Source of the DNA: JAUVDZ01 sp042568205
GTDB lineage: Bacteria > Patescibacteriota > Gracilibacteria > UBA1369 > PNNO01
Assembly: GCA_042568205.1 (NCBI GenBank)
Contig: JBHPJE010000005.1
Location: 1 to 64,000, forward strand
DNA length: 64,000 nt
Reading direction: 5' to 3'
The notes under the pieces are model-generated. The model was not told the DNA's origin. It saw only the letters and a program-made list of their open reading frames with translations, and searched no databases. Every line of letters begins with the position of its first letter. Position 1 is the stretch's first letter. Positions 24,167-32,682 of this stretch are shown piece by piece. The position numbers and the translations under genes were made by a program.

Positions 24167-24192
24167 GGCCCTGCATCTTGCGATACAGGGCC
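24167..24192 (-). terminator. terminator of the tRNA-like RNA gene
   Basis: On the minus strand GGCCCTGTATC-GCAA-GATGCAGGGCC forms 11 pairs (one is U-G) with a GNRA tetraloop and then TTTCACTT. On the plus strand the same U-G becomes a C-A mismatch, so it fits minus-strand transcription, 50 bases after the RNA's tRNA-like 3' end. Confidence 0.65.
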
Positions 24193-24241
24193 GGTGAATT
24201 CATGGATCGTTGGAACCAAATAGGCCCATTGATCTCGTTTT

Positions 24242-24420
24242 TGGAGGCGGGAGGACTCGAACCCCCATACTAAGAGCCGAAATTTTGATGTGCTTACTAA
24301 AGTGAGACGGAGGTCCCGATGCCCAAGAAACACATCAACCAGGCACAACAGAAAGGAGGTTGGGATGAACAATCCCGTTCGGCTCTATAATAGCGTCCTA
24401 CCGTGTTAGACGACGCCCCC
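24242..24420 (-). ncRNA. tRNA-like RNA with a 9-bp helix in place of the anticodon arm (tmRNA-like)
   Basis: The ends form a perfect 7-bp acceptor stem GGGGGCG (24414-24420) / CGCCTCC (24243-24249) with a G3-U70 pair and discriminator A73 (24242); CCA is not encoded. A T-arm GGGGG-TTCGAGT-CCTCC and a D-arm-like GTCT..GGAC follow. Where an anticodon stem belongs there is a 9-bp helix AGAGCCGAA (24378-24386) / TTCGGCTCT (24273-24281), enclosing about 96 bases with two more stems (24362-24376; 24285-24292 with 24331-24338). G3-U70 and A73 are alanyl-tRNA synthetase identity elements, and a helix replacing the anticodon arm is typical of tmRNA. SmpB is encoded at 45687-46133. At 179 bases it is short for tmRNA and no classical tag is clear; an intron-containing tRNA is the alternative. 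Confidence 0.55.
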
Positions 24421-24441
24421 ATATGTAAAAACATAGAGCTT

Positions 24442-24469
24442 ATTATACCTCTATATAGCGGGTTGTCAA
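24442..24469 (-). promoter_or_regulatory. near-consensus promoter of the tRNA-like RNA
   Basis: On the minus strand, TTGACA (24464-24469), 16 bases, TATAAT (24442-24447). Transcription would begin near 24435, about 14 bases before the acceptor stem. It is the best match to consensus in the window. Confidence 0.9.
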
Positions 24470-24470
24470 C

Positions 24471-25301
24471 CTATTTCTTTAAAATCAAATAAAAGGCTGA
24501 AGCAAGCCTGTGGGCTTCTTTTCGCTTGCGGAAAAAAGCATCGAAATACTTAATTGGCGCAGTGAAGTAACTAAAAATTGCACGCCAAAATTTGTATGCT
24601 TTTTTTGAATTAAATGAAAATAATATTGCTAAATATTCACGTAAAAACCATGCCAATGCACTTGATGGACCAACTGAAATTCCTTCATCCACAATTTCAA
24701 AATCTTTAAAAAATTCATGTAGGCCATTAATTGAATATCTTTGATAATCATCAGGAACTGCATGAAATGGCTGCATAAAAGGTACTTTCGCATAAATCTT
24801 CCCGCCTGGCTTAACTACACGTTTTAATTCTTCACGAACCTTTAGAGGATTTTTTAAATGCTCAAATACATTTTTAATAATTACTCCATCGAGGCTGCCA
24901 TCTTTAAAAGGCATTTCGTGCGCGTCAGCCACAATATCAATATTTGGATAATATGCAATATCGAGATTATAAACGCCTTTAATTTTCTTTGATAAAGATC
25001 CAACATTTACTACAACATCATCGTCATTGAATTGCTTGAGAAATTCCTTAAGCTCTGGGCCTTCTTCGTATGAACTGTGGAGATTTTTAAAATAAACAGA
25101 GTGGTGTGGTGGCTTAAGAAAGCGTAAAGCGCGTTTTAAAGCATTAGGTTTTTTCTGATGTTGCGAAACCGCCCCTACTTCCATATCATCAATAAAAACC
25201 GGCACACCTTCGTGCTTTATATATTGTTTGCCACATTCAGAACATTTGAGCTCGTTGAGCTCTTTTCGACATTTCGGACATGCTAAAATATTATGTTTCA
25301 T
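24471..25301 (-). CDS. zinc-ribbon plus SAM-methyltransferase fusion
   Basis: The N-terminus has two cysteine pairs, ACPKCRKELNELKCSECGKQ, a Trm112-like zinc ribbon ending in GVPVFIDD. A Methyltransf_11 domain follows (about residues 90-205): VVVNVGSLSKKIKGVYNLDI, NIDIVADAHEMPFKDGSLDG, EHLKNPLKVREELKRVVKPG. The rest is hydrophobic and basic (LREYLAILFSFNSKKAYKFW), suggesting membrane contact. Such proteins often modify glycans or lipids in envelope clusters, but the substrate is unknown. The ATG overlaps the PBP1A stop by 11 bases, so it is probably coupled to that gene. Confidence 0.8.
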   Translation of the reverse strand: MKHNILACPKCRKELNELKCSECGKQYIKHEGVPVFIDDMEVGAVSQHQKKPNALKRALRFLKPPHHSVYFKNLHSSYEEGPELKEFLKQFNDDDVVVNVGSLSKKIKGVYNLDIAYYPNIDIVADAHEMPFKDGSLDGVIIKNVFEHLKNPLKVREELKRVVKPGGKIYAKVPFMQPFHAVPDDYQRYSINGLHEFFKDFEIVDEGISVGPSSALAWFLREYLAILFSFNSKKAYKFWRAIFSYFTAPIKYFDAFFRKRKEAHRLASAFYLILKK

Positions 25302-28152
25302 CTTCTTCTGGAATTACAGTTGGTTCTTCAACTGGTTCAACTGGTGTTGGTTCTTCAACCGGAGTTGGCTCCTCATCATCTTCAGGAATCACATCAGGCC
25401 CTTCTTTTGGCTTATCATCTTCTTTTTCTTTACCCTTAATTTTCACTTCAACAGATGACTCTGCAGTATAGCCATGAATATCAGTTAAAACAGCTCTTAT
25501 GGTATGGACTGATCCAGGCTCAAGAAATCTATTAACTCTTAATGATCCTGAGTAAGGTGCGATTCGTGAAGTATCCTGGAGAGATCCATCAAAATAATAT
25601 TGAACTGATTCAATTTCAAAGTCTGATTTTGCATTTACCATAACTCCTAGCACTCCTGTGTCGATTTTTTCGTAACTACTTGGCTCTTTAATTTTAAGTG
25701 ATCGTTTCGCATTTAAATGCTCTTTTGAACAAAGAGGACTAAATTCAGTTGGCGGTGTACCTGCAACATTAACTGGCGCTCCTTCTTCTTGAGCTTTTAT
25801 AGCAATTCCTGCTGCCCAAGCTTGTACTGCAGCTTCCCATACACTATTTGTAGGATCAATCGAATGATGCTCCTGGAAAGCTCTTTCTTCAACTTCTTCG
25901 CGCGGACACCACTCATTTGCTAACAAACCATTTCGTTTATCAACTTTAACTGTTGCAAAAGAATTATCAACTTCTGTTGGCACTCCAAAACTCGCGAAAA
26001 TATCACTGCGCACCCCTCCTTCGGCTGTATTTCCACCTGGCAATTTACCAGTTGCAGCGCTTACTGTAACTGTTTGAATTCCAGGAGGCTTTGGGAATTC
26101 TTCACGAGAGAATCCTTTTAAATTATGAGCTTGTGTCATGAAGTCTTTCCAAATCGGAGCAGCTCCTTCATACCCATTTGCATAAACTGAAAGATTTCCA
26201 CTTTTTCTATCATCACTATTTCCTGCCCAAACACCTGCTACTAAATGAGTTGTATAACCCATTGTCCAAAGATTACTCGGATAATTTACATTCGCAATTT
26301 TCTTATTTGAAGTTCCTGTTTTTGCTGCATTTACTTGTCCTGGAATTGTCATTGCAGGTCCAAGGCGAACACTTGTATCAGAAAGTATACTATTTATTAA
26401 ATATGCAATTTGTGGATCCAACACTTCTTCATAAGTCTGCTTATCTTCTTCCCATTCCTCTAAAATATCTCCCTGTGAATTTGTAACTTTCATAATACTA
26501 ACCGGCTCAACACGCTTTCCTCCGTTTGCAAAAGTCGCAAAAGCTGAAGTGTGATCCAAAAGCTTAACTTCGGCTGTACCAAGCGCTAAAGGCCATCCGA
26601 AATCTCTATCTTTTGTAATAAAATTGATACCCATTTTTTCAGCAAGATTCAAAATCGGTTCCTGCTCACCTGCTAAAAAATAAGCTTTAATCGCTGGAAT
26701 ATTTCGCGACTGAGCAAGTGCTCTTCTGATATTCATAGGTCCCTGATATGTTCCATCGTAGTTCTCCGGAGGCGCTCCTCCACCAAATTGAGTTCGCACA
26801 TCATACATAACTGAAGCCGGAGCATATCGATTATAAAAAGCCTGCGCATAAACATAAGGTTTAAACGATGAACCAGGTTGTTTATAAGAAGTTGCAATAT
26901 TCACATTCCCATCAATCTCCTCGTCATAATAATCTTTCGAACCAACCATAACTAAAATCTGCCCATTGTCGGGATCAATTGCTACCAAAGAAGCATTTGT
27001 TGCATTAAATCGACCATTGTTTGCTGCTCCATCTTCAACTGCTTTTTCAGCAATTTCCTGAAGTTCTCCATCAATAGTTGTATAAACCTGAAGTCCACCC
27101 TGCTCAACCACTTCTTTACCATATTTTTCTTCTAATTCTGCAATTATATGAAACACAAAATGCGGAGCAGTAATTCGCGAAACATGTTTTTCCAATTCCA
27201 AATTCTGCAATTTGCTCCAAGCTTCATCCTTTTCATCCTGAGTAATCAATCCCTCTCCAAACATCTTTCTTAAAATTATATCTGCACGCCCAGGAATATA
27301 AACTCCATCACCATTTTCATATTGATATCCTTTTCCAATAAGTCCCATTTTATAATCTTCTCCACTTATTAATGATGAAGAATCAGTGACGTTTCTAGTT
27401 TCTAAATCCTCTAAAGCAACCAAAAGCTCAGATCGTTTATTTGTACCATAAGGATTATAATAAGAAGGTGCATTTGGAAGACCTGCAAGCATTGCACTTT
27501 CAGCTACGTCGAGGTCCTTGGCATCTTTATTAAAATAGATTTCTGCTGCCTTTTGGATACCATATGCGTTATTTCCGTATGGAATTTTATTTAAATAAAG
27601 TTCTAAAATTTTCTGTTTATCATAAGCCTGCTCTAACCGAACAGCGAGTATCAATTCTTTAATTTTACGTGTATAACTCCGCTCATTTGAAAGGAAGGCA
27701 TTTTTAACATATTGTTGAGTAATCGTTGAACCTCCACGCTTCGCTCCAATACCAAACACATCATTCAAGCCGGCTTTAATCAAGCCAGGAATATCAAATC
27801 CTTTATGTGTCCAAAATTCATCATCCTCAATTGCAACAGTCGCATTAACCAAGTCCTCAGAAATTTCATTGTATGGAACATATTTTCGATTTTCTTCACC
27901 ATGTTTTACATAAAGCACTTCGCCATTACGATCAAATATCGTTGTAGATTGAGCAACACTAAGCTTATCAATATCTCGAACATCAGGCAGGCCAATGCTG
28001 AGGATAGCAATAAAAATTGTCAAAGTAATAATCCCTAAAAGGATGAGTGCAATACCCCCTGAAACAATAAGAATCGCTAATTTTTTAATTGAAATCTTAC
28101 CTTCTTGTTTAATTTTAAGAAGAGATTTAAATTTTTGATGGATGTTTTTCAT
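25291..28152 (-). CDS. class A penicillin-binding protein 1A
   Basis: The 953-residue protein has a cytoplasmic basic tail, one membrane span (about 25-50), and a GT51 glycosyltransferase domain with the catalytic motif EDDEFWTHKGFD (109-120) and GGSTITQQYVKN (140-151). The transpeptidase domain has SxxK in PGSSFKPYVYA (Ser about 427), SRN in AQSRNIPAIKA and KTGT near 613. It polymerises lipid II and cross-links peptidoglycan on the outer face of the membrane. After about residue 760 there is an extra Ig-like module (ESVQYYFDGSLQDTSRIAPY) and a Pro/Glu/Thr-rich tail (EEPTPVEEPTPVEPVEEPT). ATG 28152 has no Shine-Dalgarno. Confidence 0.93.
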   Translation of the reverse strand: MKNIHQKFKSLLKIKQEGKISIKKLAILIVSGGIALILLGIITLTIFIAILSIGLPDVRDIDKLSVAQSTTIFDRNGEVLYVKHGEENRKYVPYNEISEDLVNATVAIEDDEFWTHKGFDIPGLIKAGLNDVFGIGAKRGGSTITQQYVKNAFLSNERSYTRKIKELILAVRLEQAYDKQKILELYLNKIPYGNNAYGIQKAAEIYFNKDAKDLDVAESAMLAGLPNAPSYYNPYGTNKRSELLVALEDLETRNVTDSSSLISGEDYKMGLIGKGYQYENGDGVYIPGRADIILRKMFGEGLITQDEKDEAWSKLQNLELEKHVSRITAPHFVFHIIAELEEKYGKEVVEQGGLQVYTTIDGELQEIAEKAVEDGAANNGRFNATNASLVAIDPDNGQILVMVGSKDYYDEEIDGNVNIATSYKQPGSSFKPYVYAQAFYNRYAPASVMYDVRTQFGGGAPPENYDGTYQGPMNIRRALAQSRNIPAIKAYFLAGEQEPILNLAEKMGINFITKDRDFGWPLALGTAEVKLLDHTSAFATFANGGKRVEPVSIMKVTNSQGDILEEWEEDKQTYEEVLDPQIAYLINSILSDTSVRLGPAMTIPGQVNAAKTGTSNKKIANVNYPSNLWTMGYTTHLVAGVWAGNSDDRKSGNLSVYANGYEGAAPIWKDFMTQAHNLKGFSREEFPKPPGIQTVTVSAATGKLPGGNTAEGGVRSDIFASFGVPTEVDNSFATVKVDKRNGLLANEWCPREEVEERAFQEHHSIDPTNSVWEAAVQAWAAGIAIKAQEEGAPVNVAGTPPTEFSPLCSKEHLNAKRSLKIKEPSSYEKIDTGVLGVMVNAKSDFEIESVQYYFDGSLQDTSRIAPYSGSLRVNRFLEPGSVHTIRAVLTDIHGYTAESSVEVKIKGKEKEDDKPKEGPDVIPEDDEEPTPVEEPTPVEPVEEPTVIPEEDET

Positions 28153-28217
28153 ATAAATAGGTGAGACTATAAAAAACGGCCTTAAAATTCTATAGGAATA
28201 GGCCTAAAGTAGCAATA

Positions 28218-28733
28218 TTATTCGAATAATCTTGGCGGCACTATGCTAGTAGATGAATGTTCTTGATTTTCAGCATCTTGCCAAGTAATTGTGATAGTTC
28301 GTGCTTCGACTGGATCTTGAAATTGCATATCTACGCCAATACCATTTTCAGACGGGAGTTGGCCAACCGAAGAATTCTGACTATGTATAAGACTTCCATG
28401 TGCATCATGAACTTCAACAAAAGCATTATCAATTGTATAATCGATATCATAAGCAACACGAAGCCCAACATATTGTTCATAGTCAGGGCTCATCAAATAG
28501 GACATATACTGAACAGGAATTGTCTCTTGTTTTTGAACTTCTTGTGGTTTTGGCTTATCTTGAGCACATGCAGCTAATGCAGGTGAAGCGATTCCTACTG
28601 CAAATACTAGTTGAACTACTTTATTTTGAGCAAAACTCCTTAATTTTTCTAAGGTTGTTTTATCTGGAGTATCTTCTCGTTGCTGGCTTATCTCTGCGGG
28701 ATCCTGTATGTCTCTTGTTTCATATAAAGCCAT
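28218..28733 (-). CDS. possible lipoprotein with an internal hydrophobic segment
   Basis: Start at ATG 28733 (MALYETRDIQDPAEISQQRE). A polar stretch of about 40 residues precedes a hydrophobic segment ending ASPALAAC, so the protein could be a lipoprotein with an unusually long N-region or a one-span protein. The outer part is beta-rich, small and acidic (VAYDIDYTIDNAFVEVHDAH, ITWQDAENQEHSSTS), resembling a single Ig-like or FlgD-like domain. No family is recognised with confidence. It lies 65 bases upstream of the PBP1A gene, on the same strand. Confidence 0.55.
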   Translation of the reverse strand: MALYETRDIQDPAEISQQREDTPDKTTLEKLRSFAQNKVVQLVFAVGIASPALAACAQDKPKPQEVQKQETIPVQYMSYLMSPDYEQYVGLRVAYDIDYTIDNAFVEVHDAHGSLIHSQNSSVGQLPSENGIGVDMQFQDPVEARTITITWQDAENQEHSSTSIVPPRLFE

Positions 28734-28742
28734 ATTTAACAT

Positions 28743-29065
28743 ATTAGCTCTAAGTATTGATATTGTCTCTGATTAGCGAAAAATGTCAATAGAAAGTTGC
28801 TTGTGCAGTTCGCCCAATCGCCGTTGGTGACCTTTCGCGATTAGATGACCACCTCCTTGACTTTTCGAATAAAATATTGCCTTGTATTTTATTTTGAAAT
28901 CATTATAATTGATAGCCTGAAACAAATCGCGCTCTTTTAAATGAAGATTTTTTCTTCAGCGTTAGTATACGTCTCGTAATACCCCTTATCACATTACGGT
29001 TCGTAGCTGACGCTGAAGCGGGCTCCCAGGAGCCGCGTACTTACAACGAAAGTGGAGGTAGTCGA
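28743..29065 (+). promoter_or_regulatory. intergenic region: promoter and structured leader of the 29066 gene
   Basis: No gene is seen in these 323 bases. TTGTAT (28882-28887), 16 bases, TATAAT (28904-28909) is a promoter for the plus strand. The leader folds: CTTCAGCGT (28954-28962) pairs with ACGCTGAAG (29010-29018), with CGTAAT (28975-28980) / ATTACG (28993-28998) inside. GGCTC-CCAG-GAGCC follows at 29021-29034, then the ribosome binding site. The region before 28880 shows nothing I can name. Confidence 0.6.
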
Positions 29066-29710
29066 ATGCGACTAATCGAAGCAGTAGCTGTAAGCGGGCT
29101 CTTCACCCTGTTCTCCGCCAATGCGTTTGGCAACCCGCGGCCCAAAAACGGAGACGATCCCGTCTCATGCGTTCAGGTGGTGGGCGACGGCGAGTATCTC
29201 CTTAGCATGCCCGAGGGGGCTGCACTTCCTTGCCGCTTTGTGGCAAACGAAGCAGGGACATTCGTACGGTTGGATTGGGGCGAGATGATCGTCACACGTG
29301 AGAATAGCATCCTAAAGCGCGGTGCCGCCCGCGTGTATACAGCCGGGATACCTTTCTCAATCATGGGGGACCAAGTTCACCTTATAGAAACTGATAACAC
29401 TGTAGACGTGGTAGTCGACAGCGACCTCACGTATATCCTCTCGAAAGAGGGGTGCGCAGAAGTAGTCAGTTGCTATGAGGCAGGTACAGAGCAAGGCGAA
29501 TCCTACTTCCTCGAAGAGGGAGATCTTCTCGTACTACGTCGGAGTGGCGCGGTTTACGCGTGGGAAGATGTAGAAGGGAAAAGCCGCGTTCCACGCGGAG
29601 GATGTTCGACTGCTCATGATACGAACGTTGGGACTGTTCCAGAAGGTTTCACATGGTTTCTCTTTTTGGCTGTTTGGCTCTGGTTTAGGCGACGAAGCTC
29701 TTCGGAGTAA
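29066..29710 (+). CDS. GC-rich secreted protein with MYXO-CTERM-like tail
   Basis: The 214-residue protein has a signal peptide (MRLIEAVAVSGLFTLFSANA), a beta-rich domain with several cysteines (DDPVSCVQVV, ALPCRFVANE, KEGCAEVVSCYEAG) and the C-terminus GGCSTAHDTNVG, then a Pro, a hydrophobic span (GFTWFLFLAVWLWF) and RRRSSSE. This Gly-Cys-Ser / span / Arg-rich tail matches those of the two Cys-rich GC-rich proteins and resembles MYXO-CTERM. The middle looks a little like a FecR-type beta domain (ILKRGAARVYTAGIPFSI), but I am not sure. GGAGG precedes ATG 29066 by 7 bases. Confidence 0.7.
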   Translation: MRLIEAVAVSGLFTLFSANAFGNPRPKNGDDPVSCVQVVGDGEYLLSMPEGAALPCRFVANEAGTFVRLDWGEMIVTRENSILKRGAARVYTAGIPFSIMGDQVHLIETDNTVDVVVDSDLTYILSKEGCAEVVSCYEAGTEQGESYFLEEGDLLVLRRSGAVYAWEDVEGKSRVPRGGCSTAHDTNVGTVPEGFTWFLFLAVWLWFRRRSSSE

Positions 29711-29749
29711 GTCAGCTGAAAGCCGGGCACCTACTAGTTAGTAATATTT

Positions 29750-29797
29750 GCTCTTCGGATTGGGGTTTTAAGTGAAATCCGGAGAGCATTATTTTTA
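29750..29797 (+). terminator. intrinsic terminator
   Basis: GCTCTTCGGATT (29750-29761) / AATCCGGAGAGC (29776-29787), 12 pairs including one G-U, then ATTATTTTTA. It ends the GC-rich gene and abuts the pheT stop. Confidence 0.85.
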
Positions 29798-32197
29798 TAC
29801 GCCTCGAATTACACCACCAAGTTTTTCTAAATTAGCAAAAATCTTCTTTTGAACTTTTGACATTTCTTCATCAGTCAAAGTTCTGTCTTTAGCTTGTAGA
29901 AGCACTCTAAACGCAAGCGCTTTTTTGTTATCTTCAATATTTTCACCTTCATATATATCAAATAATTTAACTCGTTCGATAAGTTTTGAATCTGCTTCAT
30001 TGATAGCCTTTTGAATATCAGCGACTTTTCTATCCCTACCAATTACTACCGAGATATCTAAATCTAAGCCTGGGAATTTTGGCAGAGCTTTATATTTTAC
30101 AAAGTCACGACCAATTGCTGCAAGCTTTGTGAAATTGATTTCAAATCCAGCAACTTTCGCATCAATATCCCAATTTTTCAAAACCTGAGGATGAATTTCT
30201 CCAACTCCACCAACTGCCTCTCCATTAATTAGAATCTTCGCAGTCCTTGAAGGGTGAACAAATGGCGGAGGCTCAATAGCTAGTAAAAATTCTGCATCCT
30301 GACCAGTGAAATCTTTTAAAAATCCTTCAATAATTGCTTTTGCTTCATAAAAAATTTCATTTTTTGCTTTCTTTGGCAAAACTGTCATTCCTGCAATCCA
30401 TTTTTCTTCAACTGGGAAATAATCTCCTTCTTCAACATAAGTTCGTCCAACTTCAAACAATCTAAATCCTTCAAAATATCTCAAATTATCAGCTACATTT
30501 TTTAGAAGATTTGGCATAAGAGCAATCCGTAAATGTGTTTGATCCGAAGATAAAAAATTGTCTAACAATACGTGCTTTTCCTCAGGCATAAGGCATTTAC
30601 TTAATTCGTCTTTTCCATAAAAAGAATAATTGTAAACTTCACTCATTCCATAAGTTTGAGCAAGGATTTTTCGAGCTTTATGTTTTAAAGTTCTTTCAAT
30701 ATTTGGCATCGGAGAAGTGATCGGAAGCTCAGGCATTGTCTCAGGCACATTTTCATATCCATACATTCTAACGATTTCCTCAACTAAATCATCTTCAATA
30801 TCAACATCTTTTGTAGCGCGCCAGGTTGGTACAGTTACCTCAAGAGTTTTTCCTTTTCCGCTTACTTTAAATTGAAGGGATTCTAAGATTTTTTTACATT
30901 CATCAGAAGAAATTTCAACTCCGATTTTAGAAGATACCATTTCAGTATCTAGTTTCACTTTTTGCTCTTCTGGAAGCCCGTTATTGACATCGTTAATTGG
31001 ACCTGCGATCTCTGCATCAGGGCAAAGTTGTAAAATTAATTCACAAGTTCGTTTAATTGCAGTTTCAGCAAGAACCGGATCTAAAGCTTTTTCAAATCTC
31101 TGAACTGCTTCTGTTCGAAGTCCGAGTTTTGTTGAAGTTGTTCTAATAGATTGAGCATTAAAATTCGCTGATTCTATTATAATCTCAGTTGTTCCTTCCT
31201 GGATTTCGCTGTTTTCACCACCCATAACACCAGCTATTGCAATTGGCTTTTTATGATCAGCGATTACCAACATTGAGTCATCGAGTTTTCTTTCTTCACC
31301 ATCTAAAGTTGTAATTTTTTCACCTTTATTTGCTCTTCGGACAACAATCCCACCCTGAATAAACGACTCATCAAACGCATGCAAAGGCTGACCAAGTTCT
31401 GCCATCACATAATTAGTAATATCAACAATATTTGAAATTGGACGATATCCAACTGCGATTAGCCTATCCTGAAGCCATTTTGGAGACTCCTCAACTTTTA
31501 CATTTTTTACAATCACTCCACAATATCTTGGACATAAATCATAATCCTCAATTTTGATATCAACCTGATCTCCTTTTGAAGGGAAGCCAAGGCTTAGGTC
31601 AAATTCTTGCAAATCTTTTCCATAAATTGCTGCAAATTCACGGGCAATTCCATAATGCCCCCAAAGGTCAGGACGATGAGTAAGGGATTTATTATCAACT
31701 TCAATAACAATATCGTTTGTTCCATATATTTCCGCCAACGATTGACCTGGCTGAACATCCATTTTAGTCATATCAACAATTTCATCGCCGGTTGGAGCGA
31801 GACCAATCTCTTCACCAACACAAAGCATTCCGTTACTTTCAACTCCTCGTAATTTAACTGTTGAAAGTTGAACAGGATCCCCTTCTCCATGCCATTTAAC
31901 CCAAGATCCAGGCATAGCAACAGGACCCATCATTCCTTCATATAAATTAGTTCCTCCGCAAACAATCTGAGTTTTTTCTTTACCAATATCAACTGTGCAA
32001 ACTTTTAATTTATCCGCGTTAGGATGATCTTCGATTTTTTCAATTTTTCCAACAACCATTCCATCATAAGCTTTCGACAAATCTTCAAATCCTTCAATTT
32101 CAGCAGTTCTAACCGTGAAAAGATCACCAATTTCCTGGGGATCTAATTTGGGATCCAAATCAACAAAGTCTTTTATCCAATTGAGTGAAATATACAT
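29795..32197 (-). CDS. pheT: phenylalanyl-tRNA synthetase beta subunit
   Basis: The 800-residue protein has the full bacterial PheT layout: N-terminal tRNA-binding (EMAP-like) domain (VVGKIEKIEDHPNADKLKVC, CGGTNLYEGMMGPVAMPGSW), B3/B4 editing region (NIVDITNYVMAELGQPLHAF), B5 domain, catalytic-like core (YNYSFYGKDELSKCL) and the C-terminal anticodon-binding ferredoxin-like domain (KFPGLDLDISVVIGRDRKVA). With PheS it forms the alpha2beta2 enzyme that charges tRNA-Phe. It lies 13 bases after a thioredoxin-like lipoprotein gene that separates it from pheS. Confidence 0.96.
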   Translation of the reverse strand: MYISLNWIKDFVDLDPKLDPQEIGDLFTVRTAEIEGFEDLSKAYDGMVVGKIEKIEDHPNADKLKVCTVDIGKEKTQIVCGGTNLYEGMMGPVAMPGSWVKWHGEGDPVQLSTVKLRGVESNGMLCVGEEIGLAPTGDEIVDMTKMDVQPGQSLAEIYGTNDIVIEVDNKSLTHRPDLWGHYGIAREFAAIYGKDLQEFDLSLGFPSKGDQVDIKIEDYDLCPRYCGVIVKNVKVEESPKWLQDRLIAVGYRPISNIVDITNYVMAELGQPLHAFDESFIQGGIVVRRANKGEKITTLDGEERKLDDSMLVIADHKKPIAIAGVMGGENSEIQEGTTEIIIESANFNAQSIRTTSTKLGLRTEAVQRFEKALDPVLAETAIKRTCELILQLCPDAEIAGPINDVNNGLPEEQKVKLDTEMVSSKIGVEISSDECKKILESLQFKVSGKGKTLEVTVPTWRATKDVDIEDDLVEEIVRMYGYENVPETMPELPITSPMPNIERTLKHKARKILAQTYGMSEVYNYSFYGKDELSKCLMPEEKHVLLDNFLSSDQTHLRIALMPNLLKNVADNLRYFEGFRLFEVGRTYVEEGDYFPVEEKWIAGMTVLPKKAKNEIFYEAKAIIEGFLKDFTGQDAEFLLAIEPPPFVHPSRTAKILINGEAVGGVGEIHPQVLKNWDIDAKVAGFEINFTKLAAIGRDFVKYKALPKFPGLDLDISVVIGRDRKVADIQKAINEADSKLIERVKLFDIYEGENIEDNKKALAFRVLLQAKDRTLTDEEMSKVQKKIFANLEKLGGVIRGV

Positions 32198-32210
32198 TTT
32201 TTAATTGAGA

Positions 32211-32681
32211 TTAATATTCGCAACCTGCTAAACCAGCAAGTTTAGCTAAAGCCGTGTTTCCTTCTTGCACAGTACCATCTGCAAATATCCAAGTTGGAAC
32301 AGATGTTACGTCAGCGTCTTTACAAGCCTGTGCCCATCCATCACCATCTGCACATTCTGTGTGATCTAAATATTCTAACCCATCAGCAAATGCTGCTTTT
32401 TGATTTTTACAATGCCCACACCAACTTGCTGTATAAAGTTTTGCTCCATTTTCTGTAAGACATTTTGCAAGTACTACTTCTTTTGATTCTGAATCTGCTG
32501 CTGCATCTTCAGGAGTGTCTTCAACCTCAGGTACATCAACATCAATGATTGGATCTTCTACAACTGGATCTTCTGTAACTACTGAATCTTCTCCTGACGG
32601 AAGTTCTGCAGGTGCTTGAAACCAGTTACATCCTACTAATAAAAATACTGAAATTATTGAAATTATAGCTAATTTTTTCAT
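32211..32681 (-). CDS. thioredoxin-like lipoprotein
   Basis: ATG 32681 gives the lipoprotein signal MKKLAIISIISVFLLVGC (lipobox V-G-C). An acidic linker of about 55 residues (VTEDPVVEDPIIDVDVPEVE) leads to a small thioredoxin-fold domain with the active site TASWCGHCKNQK and the cis-Pro motif TSVPTWIF. It would work outside the membrane as a disulfide oxidase or isomerase, possibly for the many Cys-rich surface proteins coded nearby. Domains of this kind are often paired with VKOR, which is not in the window. It sits between pheS and pheT with 1 and 13 bases of spacing, an unusual place. Confidence 0.85.
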   Translation of the reverse strand: MKKLAIISIISVFLLVGCNWFQAPAELPSGEDSVVTEDPVVEDPIIDVDVPEVEDTPEDAAADSESKEVVLAKCLTENGAKLYTASWCGHCKNQKAAFADGLEYLDHTECADGDGWAQACKDADVTSVPTWIFADGTVQEGNTALAKLAGLAGCEY

Positions 32682-32682
32682 A

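Noticed and set aside
24157..24372. 71-codon minus-strand ORF over the tRNA-like RNA
   Set aside because: It covers the folded tRNA-like elements and the terminator, has no ribosome binding site and no protein-like features. The RNA structure explains the sequence better.
24242..24420. Group I intron in a tRNA
   Set aside because: The enclosed segment is only about 96 bases, too short for a group I intron core, and the usual conserved core sequences are absent. I could not make a normal anticodon stem by removing it.
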